A stretch of DNA of 64,000 nucleotides from Streptomyces sp. NBC_01478 (GCF_036227225.1 NZ_CP109444.1:11699501-11763500); one strand, 5' to 3'; positions 34,817 through 44,368 are shown, numbered from the stretch's first letter. Program-made: numbers and translations. Notes: generated by a model from the sequence alone, not told the origin.

Positions 34817-36142
34817 TCAGGCGATGACGAAGCTGGGGTGCAACAGTCCGGCGGGGTCGTACTTACGGGCAAGCTGCAGCAATCGGTCACGACGCTCGGC
34901 GTCGAACGGTTCTGCGGCGGTGCGTTGGTCGGGTCGTCCGAAGGTGAAGTTCGGCGAGCTGCCTACGGCGGTCCCGGACCATCTGGCCAACAGTTCGTCC
35001 TGCAGCGCCCGCGCACGTGCCGCGTTCGACTTGGTTGTCGGGGCTACCACACCTACGACACACAGCAGGTACATCGCCTCGCGGTGGCTGACTGCGTTCG
35101 GCACCCTCGGCGGAGTGGACAGCGCCCCACCGAGATGACGAACCGAAATGATGGAGCGATCCGGCCGGCCAGGCGCCGACGCGGCGATGGCGTCGCGGAG
35201 GCGTTCCTCGTCGATCGCCCGCAACAAGACGTTGTCGCCGACATACGCATGCGGCTGATCCGGTTCACTGAAGACGGTGTCGGACCGCCGGTACGGGATC
35301 TCCTGCAAACCGTCGTACGCAGGTTTCAACGCCCGCAGCGGGGCCACCAGTTCGTCTGCCTCCGCAGCCGAACCCAGGTAGGCGATCTGGACATGGGCCA
35401 TGTGCCGCTTGGAAATTTCCAGCGTGGTCATCGCCGAGGTCATCTGCGAGGGCATTGTCGCCGTCCAGCGCAACCAGGTTGAGACCACCTCCGGCGTCTC
35501 GCCCAGGTCGAACATCAGGCCGCCCCCGACCAGCCTGGCGACTGGCACCAAAGCCATCTCCAGCGCGGTCACGATGCCGAAGCTCCCGCCACCGCCGCGG
35601 AGCGCCCAGAACAGGTCCGGCTCCTTGTGTTCCGAAACCGTCAGCAGGGAGCCGTCGACGGTGACCAGTTCCAAGCGCGTGACATGGTCCGCGGCGAAGC
35701 CGTAGCGACGAGCCATCAGCCCGATGCCGCCGCCGAGCATGTAGGAGACAGCGCCGACACCGGGCATGCTCCCGGACAGCGGTGCCAGATCGTAGCGTGC
35801 GGCGGCCTCGATCACGTCGCGCCACCGCGCTCCGGCGCCCACCCGTGCGGTGCCGGCGCCGGGGTCGACATCGACGCTGTCCATCCTTCGCGTCGACACC
35901 AATACACCTTCACCGGCGAGCGGGTTGGCGAGTCCATGGCCTGTGGCCTGGACCGCGATCGGCATACTTGCCTCCGCGGCGTGCCGGACGGCCGCCACGA
36001 CGTCGCCGGCGGCCCGTGCCGCCACCACGTGGGCCGGCTGATGTTGCTCCCGCAACTGGAAGCCGGCCCGGTGCTCGTCGTACTCGGCGGACCCTGGGTG
36101 GTATACCACCGGTGATTCGGTGTCGGTCGTGTCGGCACTCAT
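34817..36142 (-). CDS. FAD-binding oxidoreductase (berberine-bridge / vanillyl-alcohol oxidase superfamily)
   Basis: A 441-residue flavoprotein. The PCMH FAD domain spans about residues 40-215: the ATGHGLANPLAG loop carries the His expected to attach 8-alpha-FAD, and LAPLSGSMPGVGAVSYMLGG is the second FAD loop. A substrate cap and the BBE C-terminal motif (YDPAGLLHPSFVIA) follow. No Cys occupies the 6-position loop, so a single covalent link is likely. Such enzymes oxidise sugars, alkaloids or polyketides with oxygen. ATG 36142 is chosen over 36151, which would leave no room for a ribosome site. It is divergent from a WYL regulator that probably controls it. Confidence 0.88.
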   Translation of the reverse strand: MSADTTDTESPVVYHPGSAEYDEHRAGFQLREQHQPAHVVAARAAGDVVAAVRHAAEASMPIAVQATGHGLANPLAGEGVLVSTRRMDSVDVDPGAGTARVGAGARWRDVIEAAARYDLAPLSGSMPGVGAVSYMLGGGIGLMARRYGFAADHVTRLELVTVDGSLLTVSEHKEPDLFWALRGGGGSFGIVTALEMALVPVARLVGGGLMFDLGETPEVVSTWLRWTATMPSQMTSAMTTLEISKRHMAHVQIAYLGSAAEADELVAPLRALKPAYDGLQEIPYRRSDTVFSEPDQPHAYVGDNVLLRAIDEERLRDAIAASAPGRPDRSIISVRHLGGALSTPPRVPNAVSHREAMYLLCVVGVVAPTTKSNAARARALQDELLARWSGTAVGSSPNFTFGRPDQRTAAEPFDAERRDRLLQLARKYDPAGLLHPSFVIA

Positions 36143-36274
36143 CGCGGGCATCTTTCTGGATCGAGGGGTGCGTGCGCGCACCCACTCGGCGAACAGGCAG
36201 GTGGTAGGTACGCATCCGCCAGCCTGACCGGGATATGCGCCGCATCGTGTCGCAATTCCTGAAAAAATTGGTGG

Positions 36275-37252
36275 GTGACCCCAGACCGCTTCTTCGCCCT
36301 GATGCTGCTCCTCGAATCGAGGGATGCCGTGACCACACAGGAACTTGCCTCAGCGCTCGGGGTGTCCCTTCGAACCATCACCCGAGACCTGAACTGGCTC
36401 CGCGACGCCGGTCTGCCGGTGACCGCACAACGGGGCCGCCTCGGAGGCGTGACCATGCTGTCCGGGTCCGGGTCCGGGTCCGGGTTCGACCTCACGCGAC
36501 TCACGCCGGGCGAGCGTGATCATCTGTCGCTCACCGGGCTGGACGAGAAGCAACGTGCGGAGCTCAACGCATCGGTCGAAAGCCGGCGCGCGCTCTCCAA
36601 GATCGCCGCTGCACAGCCACGTCGCGTTCATGAGCTCCTGCCGCTCACCGACGTAGTGCACGTGGACAGCCGTCCCTGGCGTCAAGCACGAGCTTCCGGC
36701 ACGAGTCCGGCTTCGCTGATCGGCGCAGTGCGGCGAGGCCGCCGGCTACGGATCGAGTACGACAGCCCACGCGAGTCATGCCCACGCGACCTGGTCGTGG
36801 ATCCCTACGGGCTGTTCGCCAAGGCCGGCATCTGGTACCTCGTCGCCGACCGTGCCCGAGTGCCACGGCTGTACCGACTCGAACGGATCACGACGTGGAA
36901 AGAAGTCGACCAGCCACGACGGATCCGCGAGAGCCAGACCCTGGCCACCGTCGCTGCAGCGCTCATCGATCAGTGGGAGCACAACCACGCGATAGAGGTC
37001 AGCGCCACCATCGACCAGGCCCAGATCGAGCGAGCGCAACGGATCTTCGGCCTACGACTCGTCCCGGACGACCATGAAGAATCCGCCACCGGCCGCAAGG
37101 TGACGATCCGCTTCCTGCATCTGGAGGACGTGCGAGCACTACTGCCGTTCGGGAGCGCCATCACTGTGCACGGCCCCACCGAAGCCACGGCTCACCTCCG
37201 CGACCTCGCCACCAGTCTTGCCCACCACTATGCGCCGTCACCAACGCCTTGA
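36275..37252 (+). CDS. YafY-type HTH-WYL transcriptional regulator
   Basis: A 325-residue regulator. It has an N-terminal winged HTH (TPDRFFALMLLLESRDAVTT, then VSLRTITRDLNWL) and a flexible SGSGSGSG linker. The WYL sensor domain spans about residues 150-215, with the local form GIWYLVADRARVPRLYRLER. A WCX C-terminal extension follows. The GTG at 36275 gives the standard start; no good ribosome site precedes it. It is divergent from the FAD oxidase across 132 bp, the usual layout when these regulators control a neighbouring oxidoreductase. Confidence 0.88.
   Translation: MTPDRFFALMLLLESRDAVTTQELASALGVSLRTITRDLNWLRDAGLPVTAQRGRLGGVTMLSGSGSGSGFDLTRLTPGERDHLSLTGLDEKQRAELNASVESRRALSKIAAAQPRRVHELLPLTDVVHVDSRPWRQARASGTSPASLIGAVRRGRRLRIEYDSPRESCPRDLVVDPYGLFAKAGIWYLVADRARVPRLYRLERITTWKEVDQPRRIRESQTLATVAAALIDQWEHNHAIEVSATIDQAQIERAQRIFGLRLVPDDHEESATGRKVTIRFLHLEDVRALLPFGSAITVHGPTEATAHLRDLATSLAHHYAPSPTP
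36461..36484 (+). repeat. (TCCGGG)4 microsatellite inside the regulator gene
   Basis: Four perfect tandem hexamers encode the Ser-Gly linker between the HTH and WYL domains. Gain or loss of a unit keeps the frame and changes only linker length. Confidence 0.9.
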
Positions 37253-37268
37253 CCCGCAACACCCTTTC

Positions 37269-37284
37269 AGGGCTGTCCCGTAAC
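37269..37284. mobile_element. Possible IS terminal fragment
   Basis: AGGGCTGTCCCGTAAC just after the regulator stop resembles the terminal sequence common to Streptomyces IS5-type elements. It fits with the transposase piece starting 480 bp further on. Only one end is visible, so this is tentative. Confidence 0.3.
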
Positions 37285-37319
37285 TGTGATGCCATGGTGG
37301 GTAGGCCGGTCGACAGACC

Positions 37320-37763
37320 TCACAGGAAAAGGAGTTCGACGTCTTCCTCGATGCAGAGACGTAGGACGAGCGCCAGTTGTCGCGCGTCTTTGACGTGCTG
37401 CTGGAGGAGGTGGTCGGCTGCCTGCTCCAGCCATTCGCTGGTGATCGCTTCCAGTCGGGGCAAGATCGCGGTGCACTCGGCAGTCGAGAACTCACCGCCG
37501 CCGTCGTCGTCCGGGCGGTCGAGGAAGGGCTCCAGCACGGTGGAGACATTGCTCCAGGGGCGCTCTCCGCCGAAGCCCTGCATCTCGTCGAGGACGAACC
37601 CTTCCGCCTGCGCCAGGCGGCAGCGGAACGCGTTGAAGCCGGTGTAGGACCAGGCGACATCCGGACCGGTGGTGTCCCCGTCGCCCGGGAACAGGATCAG
37701 CCCCACGTGGTCCTCCTCATCCGTCGAGTACACAGGATCGGCTGGAGAGAGCCACACGTGCAA
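37320..37763 (-). CDS. Hypothetical protein (conserved in Streptomyces)
   Basis: A 147-residue acidic soluble protein. It contains STDEEDHVGLILFPGDGD at the N-terminus and WSNVSTVLEPFLDRPDDDG in the middle. A helical C-terminal half has ECTAILPRLEAITSEWLEQA and ARQLALVLRLCIEEDVELLF. I have seen this layout only in uncharacterised streptomycete proteins; an immunity-like role has no direct support here. The start is unclear (TTG 37763 or GTG 37757), and it starts within a few bases of the divergent transposase remnant. Confidence 0.6.
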   Translation of the reverse strand: MHVWLSPADPVYSTDEEDHVGLILFPGDGDTTGPDVAWSYTGFNAFRCRLAQAEGFVLDEMQGFGGERPWSNVSTVLEPFLDRPDDDGGGEFSTAECTAILPRLEAITSEWLEQAADHLLQQHVKDARQLALVLRLCIEEDVELLFL

Positions 37764-37766
37764 CTG

Positions 37767-38049
37767 AGATGATCACGCGATGGCTGGTGTGATCACGGCG
37801 TCGGGGCCAACCTGGATAGCCCCATTCACTGGGCTGAGCCCTCGCCAGTTCGCCAAGTGAGTGATCATGTTGCGCCGCGAAGGTGCGGATGCGGTGCGGC
37901 GGGGCCGATCGTGGAACCTGTCGCTGGGGGACCGAGCGCTGCTGGTGGCCGCTTACTGGCGCACGAACTTGACGATGCGTCAGCCAGCCCCGCTGTTCGG
38001 GGTCTCGAAGTCTGCGGCCGACTGCATCATCGATCACCTCGGGCCCCAT
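37767..38049 (+). mobile_element. 5' part of IS5-type transposase, copy 2
   Basis: From the ATG at 37780 the frame reads AGVITASGPTWIAPFTGLSP, meets a TGA at 37858-37860, and continues as LRREGADAVRRGRSW, then LLVAAYWRTNLTMRQPAPLF and GVSKSAADCIIDHLGP. This is the N-terminal third of a Streptomyces IS5-type (DDE) transposase with a nonsense mutation. It stops at about 38049, where alpha/beta-hydrolase sequence takes over. The first 75 bp match the copy at 32299. Confidence 0.8.
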
Positions 38050-38075
38050 TACGCCCTCGTCCGCGGCCGGCGCCT

Positions 38076-38615
38076 GTTCTACACCTCATCGCCCTCGACC
38101 ACCTGGCCTTCGGCCACTCCGACGCCCCGCCGGTCACCGAGTTCGACTGCACCTTCGACGCGCTCACCGACCTCACCCAGGACCTGCTCGGCCAACTCGG
38201 CGTCGACCGGTACGTGATGTACGTGCGGGACTACGGGGCCCGGTTCGGCCGGCGGCTCGCCCTGCGCGACCCGGCGGCCGTCACCACCGGCATCAGTCAG
38301 AGCGGCAACGCCTACCAGGAAGGGTTCGTGCCGGCGTTCTGGAAGACCGTCTGGGGCTACTGGAAAGAGCAGACCCCGGAGACCGAGGCGGGCGTCCGCC
38401 AGGCGCTCACCCCGGAGTTCACCCGCCGGCAGTACCTGACCGGCGCCGCCGACGAAACCCCGGTCGATCCAGGCACCTGGCAGCACGACCACGCGTTGCT
38501 GTCCCGCCCCGGCAACGACCTCGTCCAGCTCAAGCCGCTCCTCGACTACGCCACCAACCCGCCGCTCTACCCCGTCCTGCACCGCCTGGTGGAGTACGAA
38601 GTCCGCCACCAGTAG
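38076..38615 (+). pseudogene. Alpha/beta-hydrolase (epoxide hydrolase / dehalogenase type) fragment
   Basis: The frame reads LIALDHLAFGHSDAPP, LGVDRYVMYVRDYGARFG (the nucleophile elbow with an Asp), ETEAGVRQALTPEFTRRQYL and NDLVQLKPLLDYATNPPLYP. These are consecutive blocks of the haloalkane dehalogenase/epoxide hydrolase family. The first 60 or so residues, with the oxyanion HGxP motif, have been replaced by transposase sequence. The end stops before the catalytic His region. It is probably not functional, although it could still be read from the transposase frame upstream. Confidence 0.72.
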
Positions 38616-38765
38616 CCTGAAACCAAGCAACTCCACTCCATCCGACTCGGGACGGTCCGGAGCCTCCGTCGAACCCGGGGCGAGTCAGCCGAAGGCGGAG
38701 AGCTCAATGCAATCTGAACCGAGACGGACCGAATCTCGAACGGGCGCTCCCGAGGACGTGCGCAG

Positions 38766-41700
38766 GTGAGCTCCCTGTCCGACCTCGACACTGCGGGCCC
38801 AGATGCCCCGCGGTGGTCCACAACGCCCCTCCATCTGCAGATCCTGGGCCCGCTCCGCGTGTGGCGATACGGCGTCGAAGTGGATCCTGGTCCCCGCCAG
38901 AGAAGCCATCTCATGGCTCTGCTGCTGGCTCGTCAGGGCTGTCCGGTGAGCACCGGCGACCTGATCGACCTCTTGTGGGACGACGACCCGCCGGCCAGCG
39001 CGTTGAATGTCGTTCAAAAGTACATCGGGTCCGTCCGTCGTTTGCTGGAGCCGGATCTCGCCGCCCGCGACCCGGGGTCGTACCTGCTACGCCGGGGCGA
39101 CAGCTACCTCTTCGCCCCAGGCTCCGGTGTCCTGGACCTCGAGCGCTTCCGCGGGCGAGTCAGGGACGCAGCCATAGCGCTGTCCGACGGCCGGTCGCGG
39201 CTCGCGGCGGATCATCTGATCGAGGCTCTCTCCTTATGGCACGGGCCAGCCGGAGACGGCATTCACCTCGGGCATCGTGCAACCTCAGTCTTCACAGGTC
39301 TCAACGAAGAATTTTTCGAGACTTGCGTCCGTGCCACTGATCTCGCCGCTGCTGCCGGGCAGCTCCACCGAGTCCTTCCAGCGTTGCGGCTGGCGTCACA
39401 TGTCGGACCGCTGCATGAGCCAGTACACGCCGGTCTCGTCACCGCTCTCGGGGACGTCGGTCAGCGTAGCGAAGCTCTGCGGGTCTTCGATGCGGTCCGC
39501 ACGCGGCTGCGGGACGAGTTGGGCATCGACCCCGGCGATGCGCTACGTCTCGCCCACCGGCGGGTCCTGGCCGAGCCGCCCGCGATCCGCCGTCGACCCG
39601 ACTCCTCCCGTGCCATGACCGCGCAGAACCCGGCGCGCCACGCCGATCAGAGCCGGCATGCACGTGGTCGAGCATCCGTCACCGGACCTGACCTCATCGG
39701 TCGAGCAGCCGAATGCGCGCTTCTGCGACGCACCTTGGAACCGCTGTACACAGGCGGCATCGCTTTGACCCTCATCGAGGGTGAGCCCGGAGTTGGAAAA
39801 ACGCGACTCCTCGACTTCGTCGCAGCAGACGCCGCGTCGCGGGGCGCTCTCGTTGCGTGGGGCAACTGTCTTCAGGGTTCGGGCACGCCTTCGCTGTGGC
39901 CGTGGCTCAAAATTTTCCCCACCCTGCTCGGAACACTGCCGCCGGCGACACGCCACAGCCTGAACACGGGCCTGGCCCCTCTTGCTCAGCCGGAAGGCGG
40001 CATCCTGGACCGACCGGTCGAACCCGACACCAATGCCCGCTTCCGGCTCTTCGACGACGCCACCTCGGTCATCGCCGAGATCGCAGTGTCCACGCCGGTT
40101 CTGATCATCCTGGACGACCTGCACTGGGCCGACGTCGCGTCACTTCGACTCCTGGACCATCTGATGACCCATCTGCCATCGGGTTCGGCGATTGTCTGCG
40201 CGTTCAGGGATCGGGCGCCCACCCCGAGCCCGGACCTCGCAGGGACCCTAGCCACAGCCAGCCGCGCACGGGGTCATCGCCGGCTGCTGCTTGGTCCTCT
40301 CTCGATCGAGGAAGTGGCCAGTCTCATCCGCGCCGAGAGCGGAGCCGAGATATCGCGTCGCGCCGTCCTCAGCGTCCACGCAAGGACCGGAGGAAACCCG
40401 TTCTTTGTACGTGAGGTCGCGCGAATGCTCGGCGATGCCGATGGGACGCTTGCTGGAGACACATCGCGAAGCTCAATCCCCGGCTCGGTACGCGATGTCG
40501 TCCGCGGCCGTATGGCGGACCTCGAACCCAGGGCCGGCGACATGCTCCAGGCCGCCGCCCTGATCGGTCGTCGCGTCGAACTTCGGTTGTTGGCACAAGT
40601 CTGTGGCCAGAGTGTTCCGGACTGTCTCGTTCACATTGAATCCTGCGTGTCTCTGGGCCTTCTCGACCCTGTGGCTGACGACCCGTACCTGTACCGCTTC
40701 ACCCATGACCTGGTCCGAGAAGCTGTGCTCGAAGCCACGCCCCCGAGCCGCACCGCTCTGTTGCACCTCCGTACAGCAGACGCGCTGACCGGCATGATCG
40801 ACGAGAGCCATGAGGCCACCGAGCGGATTGCCCAACATCTCTGGTCTGCAGGACCGTCAGCCGATCCGGCGCGCACCGTGACTGCCCTCATCCGGGCCAG
40901 TCGGTTGGCGGTCGTCCGTACTGCGCTGGAGACCGCCGAGCGGTCGCTCCGGCTCGCTGTGGAGACGGGACGCAAGGCGAATGAGCCGGAGCTCGAACTC
41001 TCCGCCCTCAGCGAACTCACGGCACTCACCGGCAGGCGGTCGATGTACGGGCTGGCCTCCGTCGAACTCCTGCAGCGGGCCGAGCACCTTGCCACCCGGC
41101 TCGGCAGGCAAGAGGAAGCGACGGTGTTCCTCTTCTCCCGATGGACTGCACATTGTCAGGGACTCGACTCCGTCAAGAGCCGGGAACTGGCTCGGCAACT
41201 CCTCGACCTGGCGGACACCTCGCACCTTCCTTTGGTACGAGCTTTCGGGTGGCAGGCGTGGGGTCTTCAGCGCTACAGCGACGGTCATCTGGACGAAGCG
41301 CGCGAGTACATGGTCGCGGCGCACGCGCTACTCGGCGAGGAGCAGCCGCAAGGGACAGAAGAGCCCGGCCGCCGACAGCTCGAACTGCACAGCATCAGCA
41401 TGCTCGCCGAGGTGACCGCTGTGAGCGGAGACCTCGACGCGGCGCGATCACTGATGGCTCAATTGGAGCAGCGCGCCGGCGATGAGCCGTTTGCGTTGAC
41501 CATCTGGGCAGCACACGCCGTGCGCATCGGTGCGATGGCGGGTGATGTCGCAGCCGTCCTGCGCGGTGCCGAGCGGGGCCTCATGAGTGACCCCGAGTTC
41601 TCCTTTCGCTATCTCGGCATTTTCGTCCGGCTCGGTATGTGCTGGGCGCGGGTGATGACAGGCTCTGACATCGACAGGTCGATCGCCGAAGCCGAGCGGT

Positions 41701-42005
41701 TGATCAACACCAGATTGCTCAACCCGGTCGGATCCTGTGTTGCTTTGTGCTTGGGCTTCCTGGCTGAGATGAAGCTGGTGTCCGGTGACCTCCATGGCGC
41801 TCAAACCACCCTTGATTTCGCGTTCGAATGTCTGGAGACGTACGACCAGCGATACGCCGAAGGCATGTTGGTTCAGATGCGTGCGCGCATCATGCGGGCA
41901 AGCGGCGCTCACTCCCAGGCAATCCGCAGCGTGACCGAGCAGGCCCGCTCCATCTCTGAGCTACGAGGGAGCCACCTGTTCGCCGACGAGCGGTCAGTCT
42001 CGTGA
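38766..42005 (+). CDS. Large SARP-like regulator: OmpR-type DNA-binding, BTAD and AAA ATPase domains
   Basis: A 1079-residue regulator. An OmpR-like winged helix covers about residues 22-120 (LQILGPLRVWRYGVEVDPGP), followed by a BTAD helical repeat domain (about 125-270). The ATPase has Walker A EGEPGVGKTR at 338-347 and Walker B VLIILDDLHWAD. A long helical/TPR-like C-terminal half has no LuxR helix-turn-helix. It is closely similar throughout to the protein at 49428. Codon 157 is TTA (39234-39236), which makes translation dependent on the bldA tRNA. Large SARPs of this kind activate secondary metabolism, and in Streptomyces one lies next to the contractile injection locus. The C-terminus is slightly shorter than the paralogue's. 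Confidence 0.88.
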   Translation: MSSLSDLDTAGPDAPRWSTTPLHLQILGPLRVWRYGVEVDPGPRQRSHLMALLLARQGCPVSTGDLIDLLWDDDPPASALNVVQKYIGSVRRLLEPDLAARDPGSYLLRRGDSYLFAPGSGVLDLERFRGRVRDAAIALSDGRSRLAADHLIEALSLWHGPAGDGIHLGHRATSVFTGLNEEFFETCVRATDLAAAAGQLHRVLPALRLASHVGPLHEPVHAGLVTALGDVGQRSEALRVFDAVRTRLRDELGIDPGDALRLAHRRVLAEPPAIRRRPDSSRAMTAQNPARHADQSRHARGRASVTGPDLIGRAAECALLRRTLEPLYTGGIALTLIEGEPGVGKTRLLDFVAADAASRGALVAWGNCLQGSGTPSLWPWLKIFPTLLGTLPPATRHSLNTGLAPLAQPEGGILDRPVEPDTNARFRLFDDATSVIAEIAVSTPVLIILDDLHWADVASLRLLDHLMTHLPSGSAIVCAFRDRAPTPSPDLAGTLATASRARGHRRLLLGPLSIEEVASLIRAESGAEISRRAVLSVHARTGGNPFFVREVARMLGDADGTLAGDTSRSSIPGSVRDVVRGRMADLEPRAGDMLQAAALIGRRVELRLLAQVCGQSVPDCLVHIESCVSLGLLDPVADDPYLYRFTHDLVREAVLEATPPSRTALLHLRTADALTGMIDESHEATERIAQHLWSAGPSADPARTVTALIRASRLAVVRTALETAERSLRLAVETGRKANEPELELSALSELTALTGRRSMYGLASVELLQRAEHLATRLGRQEEATVFLFSRWTAHCQGLDSVKSRELARQLLDLADTSHLPLVRAFGWQAWGLQRYSDGHLDEAREYMVAAHALLGEEQPQGTEEPGRRQLELHSISMLAEVTAVSGDLDAARSLMAQLEQRAGDEPFALTIWAAHAVRIGAMAGDVAAVLRGAERGLMSDPEFSFRYLGIFVRLGMCWARVMTGSDIDRSIAEAERLINTRLLNPVGSCVALCLGFLAEMKLVSGDLHGAQTTLDFAFECLETYDQRYAEGMLVQMRARIMRASGAHSQAIRSVTEQARSISELRGSHLFADERSVS

Positions 42006-42292
42006 GGAACTGGCCGCATCTCCCACCGGCATCGAGCGCAGCGCTTGACGGCCGCCGAGCGTGTCGAGTACGCCGCGCCGGTCGGCGTCCTGGTGGCAGG
42101 GAAGGAACCATTTCGCGAACTGTCAAGTGAGGCTTCAGCCGACTTGGCTGTCTTCGGCCGCCTGCTGCCCGGCACCTCTCGGGCGCAGGACACGGTGTCA
42201 GCGATGCTTCTCGCAGGCTGACGCCGCGCGATCCTTTCAGGACACGTCGCCGGTGAAGTCCCGTCATATCCGCAACCGCTGGCTCCGTCCCG
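42006..42292. other. Spacer without recognisable gene
   Basis: The DNA after the regulator stop has no coherent coding frame. In part it looks like decayed coding sequence (GVSLREASLTP on the minus strand is not a family I recognise). No terminator-like hairpin is obvious. Confidence 0.4.
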
Positions 42293-42817
42293 GTGCGACG
42301 TTTGGTGTCCGCGCTCCGTCGGCTGTACATCGCCCGATTCGGCTTCGCCATCTGTTGGGCTGCGCTGTCCTCGCCGACCAGCGCGCTCACGGTCGTTCTC
42401 TTGGTCATCTACCCGGGCGTTAGACGCGATCGCGTCGGTCGTCGACCTGCGGTTGTGACGTCCATCCGCAGGTCAGGTGCCGTATGGGTGGGGAGATCCA
42501 CTGAGTACGTGTGGGGTCACCCCCGAGCACCAGGTGGCCGTTTTCGAAGAGCGCCGTCATCGCATGGTGGGAGCTCAACGACAGGCCTGTGCGTCAACCT
42601 CGTGCCGAGCACCGCAACGGCCGTCGCTCTGGCGGCTATGGGGGAAGACCGACAGGACATCTTGCTCGTGCGGGGCGTGTGGGCGGTGACCGCCGGCGCA
42701 GTCCAGATGGCAGTGGGAGTTACCCGCCGTCGACTCGCTGAGCAACGTCGCGGGTACGCCGTGTGCGGCCGGATTCTCTTCATCTTCTCGGCTTGGCGGT
42801 TGGGCCGCGCCCGGTGA
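42293..42817 (+). pseudogene. DUF308-like small membrane protein, decayed
   Basis: Blocks of a four-to-five-helix actinobacterial membrane protein remain: LRRLYIARFGFAICWAAL, TVVLLVIYP, then in another frame ALDAIASVVDLRL ending at a stop. Back in the first frame come STTGLCVNLVPSTATAVALA and VRGVWAVTAGAVQMAVGVTR. The conserved order with a frame change and an inserted unrelated stretch in the middle marks a pseudogene. Relatives often sit beside short-chain dehydrogenase genes, as here. Confidence 0.6.
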
Positions 42818-42965
42818 GCGGTTCCGCCGCTCCAGCAACTGTTCCGTGTCCGTCAAGTCGGCTCACCTAGTGTCGCCGTGCGTCGAACGACCACCGAAAC
42901 CTGCAGCAGACCCGTCCGAGTCGGCGACCCGTCCGGGAAGCACAGCAACCGTTAGGAAGCCAACG

Positions 42966-43781
42966 ATGAAGATCCTGATCACTGGTGCAGCAAGCGGCTT
43001 TGGTCGCGGCGCGGCTCTCGAACTCGCCCGTCGTGGGCACGAAGTCACCGCAGGCGTGCACATCGCGCCGCAAGCCACCACCCTGCTGAGCGAGGCGGCA
43101 GAGGCCGGAGTGACGGTGGAGACGATCGTCCTGGACATCACCAGTATGGAGGACCAGCAGTACGCAGCCCGCCGTGAGGTCGACGTCCTGATCAACAACG
43201 CCGGGGTGATGGAGGCAGGTCCAGTCGCCGAGATCCCGCTGCGCCGTGTTCGACACAACTTCGACGTCAACGTCTTCGGCACACTCGGGATGTGCCAAGC
43301 GTTCGCTCCGCGGATGGTGGCGCGAGGCACAGGGAAGATCATCAACGTGACCTCCATGGGCGGTCTCGTCACCGTGCCGTTTGCCGCTGTCTACACCGCG
43401 ACGAAGCACGCTCTGGAGAGCCTGACTGAAGGGCTGAAGGCGGAGCTTGCCGGCACCGGCGTCGAGATCTGCACCGTCAACCCAGGGCTCTTCGGTACCG
43501 GGTTCAACGACCGGGGCGCTGAGACCATGTTGCGGTGGTTCGACCCGACGTCCTCGCTGTCGCGCCCGGAGCTGCTGGCCGGCTTGAGCGCCGGGCTGGA
43601 GGGTCAGCTCGATCCGGCCATGGTCATCGATGCACTGGTGACCATTGCCGAAGAGCAGTCGTCGAAGTTCCGCAACGTGCTCCCGGTAGAGATCATCCCT
43701 TGGATCAAGGCCATCCAGGAGCGGACCTGGGACGCGAGCAAGGACGACAGCCTGTTCATCAACCCGGCTGAGCTGGGCTGA
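42966..43781 (+). CDS. SDR-family oxidoreductase
   Basis: A 271-residue classical SDR with TGAASGFGRGAALEL at the N-terminus, LINNAGVMEAG near residue 80, the NVTSMGG serine segment and YTATK (Tyr/Lys pair) near residue 142. AGGAAG lies eight bases before the ATG. The long C-terminal helix region (IPWIKAIQERTWDASKDDS) is characteristic of the subgroup acting on hydrophobic or bulky alcohols. It lies between a membrane-protein pseudogene and an aldehyde dehydrogenase pseudogene, so its original pathway neighbours appear lost. Confidence 0.87.
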   Translation: MKILITGAASGFGRGAALELARRGHEVTAGVHIAPQATTLLSEAAEAGVTVETIVLDITSMEDQQYAARREVDVLINNAGVMEAGPVAEIPLRRVRHNFDVNVFGTLGMCQAFAPRMVARGTGKIINVTSMGGLVTVPFAAVYTATKHALESLTEGLKAELAGTGVEICTVNPGLFGTGFNDRGAETMLRWFDPTSSLSRPELLAGLSAGLEGQLDPAMVIDALVTIAEEQSSKFRNVLPVEIIPWIKAIQERTWDASKDDSLFINPAELG

Positions 43782-43799
43782 GATCTCCGTTCTCACGAG

Positions 43800-44368
43800 A
43801 TGATCCGTGCCCTCTTCTACGACAACTCCGTCGTCGTTCACCGGCCCCGTCGACTGAACGAGGCGATCGACAAGGTGGGGGAGAGGTCTTGTCGCCGCTC
43901 GCCGAGATCCACGCTCTGTCGTTCTGCGGGCCCGCAGCCGGCCGCGCGCTCACCTCGAGACTCGCCTGGCCGAGATCTACTTCACCGGCGGCACCTCGAC
44001 CGCCCAGGCCACGCCGATCGCGACCATGGCCAAGATCAACGGTGGCGCGGTCTGCGGACGCATCCAGACGATCGTCACGAGCAAGCACTGGAATCAGCGC
44101 CGCGAGCATCATCGTGGACGACAAGACAGGGAAGGCCCACGCCTCCACCGCCGTCGACGCCGTGACGCGACTGCGATATGGCGCAATCGGTGTCAACGCC
44201 ATGCCGCCCGTCATCTCGGTTGACCCAGCCCTCACCTGGGGCGGCAATGAGGAAGGCCGCGAGTTCGTCTCCGGCCGGGGCGATTTCGGCAACCTCCTCG
44301 GCTACGGGAACGTCGAGAAGTCCATGGTCACAGGCGGATTCATGTCTCCGGGTCGCACCGACCTTTGA
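43800..44368 (+). pseudogene. Aldehyde-dehydrogenase-family remnant
   Basis: Three frames carry matching blocks in order: IRALFYDNSVVVHRPRRLNE, then LAEIYFTGGTSTAQATPIAT, then ASTAVDAVTRLRYGAIGVNA followed by DPALTWGGNEEGREFVSGRG and FGNLLGYGNVEKSMVTGGFM. This order and the FTGGTSTA motif fit an aldehyde dehydrogenase of the actinobacterial type. The catalytic Cys region is missing. Several frameshifts and deletions make it non-functional. Confidence 0.65.
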
